From Chloroflexia bacterium SDU3-3 (GTDB lineage: Bacteria; Chloroflexota; Chloroflexia; Chloroflexales; Roseiflexaceae), in assembly GCA_009268125.1 (NCBI GenBank), contig WBOU01000021.1:32171-96170 (forward strand): 64,000 nt of DNA, given 5' to 3'. The notes under the pieces are model-generated. The model was given only the letters and a program-made list of their open reading frames with translations, was not told where the DNA came from and did not search any database. Position 1 is the stretch's first letter. Each line of letters starts with the position of its first letter. Shown here piece after piece: positions 62,440 through 64,000 of this stretch. The position numbers and the translations under genes were made by a program.

Positions 62440-64000
62440 ATGAAATTTACCGATGGATTCTGGCTGCTGCGCGATGGGGTCCACCCCAACTACGCGGTGG
62501 AAGCCTATGATATAGCGGTGAGCGACAACACCCTGACGGTCTACGCGCCCGCCAAGCACGTGCCGGGGCGCGGCGACCGCCTGAACCACGCCATGCTGAC
62601 GGTCGAGTTCTCCTCGCCTATGGAGGATGTGATCAAGGTGAAGATCACCCACTTCGCGGGCGTGCGCCAGAAAGCGCCAGAGTTCACGATCAACGACACG
62701 CACCCCAGCGTGAGCATCACCGACGAGGCCGAGGCGGCCACCTTCACCAGCGGGCGGCTCTCGGCGCGGGTGGCGCGCGGGCCGTGGAATGTGGACTTTG
62801 TGGGCGACGGCAGGGTGCTGACCACCAGCGGCTTCCGCGCGGCGGCGGCGATCGATGTGGACGGCCTGGGCCACTTTATGCGCGAGGAGCTGGCGCTGGA
62901 TGTGGGCGAGAACGTCTACGGCCTGGGCGAGCGCTTCACCGCCTTTGTCAAGAACGGCCAGACCGTGGAGACCTGGAACCGCGACGGCGGCACCGGCAGC
63001 GAGCAGGCCTACAAGAATGTGCCCTTCTACATGACCAACAAGGGCTATGGCGTGTTCGTCAACCACCCCGAGCAGGTCGGCTTTGAGGTGGCGTCGGAGA
63101 AGGTGTCGCGGGTGCAGTTCAGCGTGGAGGGCCACACGCTGGAGTACTTCGTGATCTACGGGCCCACGCCCAAGGAGGTGCTGGGCCGCTACACCGCGCT
63201 CACGGGCCGCCCCGCGCTGCCCCCGGCCTGGTCGTTTGGCCTCTGGCTCACCACCTCGTTCACCACCAACTACGACGAGGCCACCGTCTCCTCCTTCATC
63301 GACGGCATGGCCGAGCGCCACCTCCCGCTCCACGTCTTCCACTTCGACTGCTTCTGGATGCGCGAGTTCAACTGGTGCGACTTCGTCTGGGACACCCGCA
63401 TGTTCCCCGACCCCCAGGCCATGCTCCAGCGCCTCAAGGCCCGCGGCCTGCACATCTCGGCCTGGATCAACCCCTACATCGCCCAGCGCTCCCCGCTCTT
63501 CGCCGAGGGCGCGGCCAATGGCTACCTGATCAAGCGCGCCAACGGCGATGTCTGGCAGTGGGATCTCTGGCAGCCCGGCATGGCGATCGTCGACTTCACC
63601 AACCCCGCCGCCTGCGCCTGGTTCGCCGACAAGCTGCGCGGCCTGATGGCTATGGGCGTCGACACCTTCAAGACCGACTTCGGCGAGCGCATCCCCACCG
63701 ACGCCGTGTACTTCGACGGCTCCGACCCGCAGAAGATGCACAACTACTACACCCAGCGCTACAACCAGGTGGTCTTCGACGTGCTAGAGGAAGGGCGCGG
63801 CAAGGGCGAGGCGGTGGTGTTCGCGCGCTCGGCCACGGCGGGCGGCCAGCAGTACCCGGTGCACTGGGGCGGCGACAACGACTCGACCTTCCCCTCCATG
63901 GCCGAGAGCCTGCGCGGCGGCCTCTCGCTGGGCCTCTCGGGCTTCGGCTTCTGGAGCCACGACATCGGCGGGTTCGAGGGCATGCCCAACACCGCGCTCT
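62440..64000 (+). CDS. yicI: Alpha-xylosidase, GH31 (YicI-like), N-terminal part, cut by window edge
   Basis: 520 codons are visible of about 770 in the family. The ATG at 62440 (MKFTDGFWLLRDG) aligns with the start of E. coli YicI. Signatures: the Trp-rich GLWLTTSFTTNYDEATV and FHFDCFWMREFNWCDFVWD block of the substrate pocket, catalytic nucleophile Asp413 in FKTDFGERIP, acid/base Asp479 in HWGGDNDST and the conserved LSGFGFWSHDIGGFEG. It releases alpha-xylose from the non-reducing end of xyloglucan oligosaccharides or isoprimeverose. No signal peptide, so it is cytosolic, acting on sugars brought in by the ABC transporter just upstream. Confidence 0.94.
   Translation, partial: MKFTDGFWLLRDGVHPNYAVEAYDIAVSDNTLTVYAPAKHVPGRGDRLNHAMLTVEFSSPMEDVIKVKITHFAGVRQKAPEFTINDTHPSVSITDEAEAATFTSGRLSARVARGPWNVDFVGDGRVLTTSGFRAAAAIDVDGLGHFMREELALDVGENVYGLGERFTAFVKNGQTVETWNRDGGTGSEQAYKNVPFYMTNKGYGVFVNHPEQVGFEVASEKVSRVQFSVEGHTLEYFVIYGPTPKEVLGRYTALTGRPALPPAWSFGLWLTTSFTTNYDEATVSSFIDGMAERHLPLHVFHFDCFWMREFNWCDFVWDTRMFPDPQAMLQRLKARGLHISAWINPYIAQRSPLFAEGAANGYLIKRANGDVWQWDLWQPGMAIVDFTNPAACAWFADKLRGLMAMGVDTFKTDFGERIPTDAVYFDGSDPQKMHNYYTQRYNQVVFDVLEEGRGKGEAVVFARSATAGGQQYPVHWGGDNDSTFPSMAESLRGGLSLGLSGFGFWSHDIGGFEGMPNTAL

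Overview
The window is GC-rich bacterial chromosome, most likely from the Chloroflexota (class Chloroflexia). This is inferred from gene content and style: an ole (long-chain olefin) gene set, extracellular proteins built on Thr/Pro 'TPTNTPT' linkers, secreted proteins with TPTPT spacers, and degenerate 'accacgaagacacgaagg' intergenic repeats. No rRNA, tRNA, CRISPR array or phage module was found. Both window edges cut genes: folC at the left, a GH31 alpha-xylosidase at the right.

Layout. 1-9.8 kb is housekeeping: folC, three small unknown genes, a suhB-like phosphatase plus SPL-type radical SAM pair, a lipoprotein, a NYN/YacP-like protein, a DUF4097 protein, cysS and a SpoIIE-type phosphatase. 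9.9-15.8 kb has tlyA, an acyl-CoA dehydrogenase-fold protein and two polytopic GT-C-like membrane proteins. 15.8-20.1 kb is a tight oleB-oleC-membrane protein-oleD operon without oleA. 20.1-21.4 kb is a repeat-rich intergenic block followed by a strong promoter and an M-box (Mg2+) riboswitch. The riboswitch controls a PRC/MgtE_N/CBS protein and an Nramp-related transporter that lacks the canonical metal-binding methionine, a likely Mg2+ uptake module. 24-26 kb holds an unknown gene and an AT-rich membrane protein. 26.1-31.6 kb is a TetR-controlled YbhGFSR-like ABC exporter operon with three operator-like palindromes. 31.6-34.8 kb has an aldo/keto reductase, a DUF445 protein and a small winged-helix-like protein.

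35.0-40.1 kb is a single 1,696-residue secreted, repeat-built surface protein: choice-of-anchor A, CBM2-like, two copies of an unnamed domain, about 460 residues of Thr/Pro repeats and a C-terminal SdrD/Cna-B-like domain. 40.6-50 kb contains a membrane-anchored unknown, a metallophosphoesterase, a BI-1 protein, a queA-like/SDR pair, a NarL-type two-component system, a VOC protein, pgi and a stress-like protein. A 119-bp miniature element with 17-bp terminal inverted repeats and a 9-bp target duplication lies upstream of pgi. 50-57.7 kb holds a hybrid histidine kinase/FIST pair, a small molybdopterin oxidoreductase, a beta-lactamase-fold hydrolase and a Gfo/Idh/MocA oxidoreductase. 57.9-64 kb is a carbohydrate operon: LacI regulator, lipoprotein solute-binding protein, two permeases and a YicI-like alpha-xylosidase.

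Assignments rest on reading motifs by eye; no database search was run. Most starts were chosen from Shine-Dalgarno spacing and family alignment.
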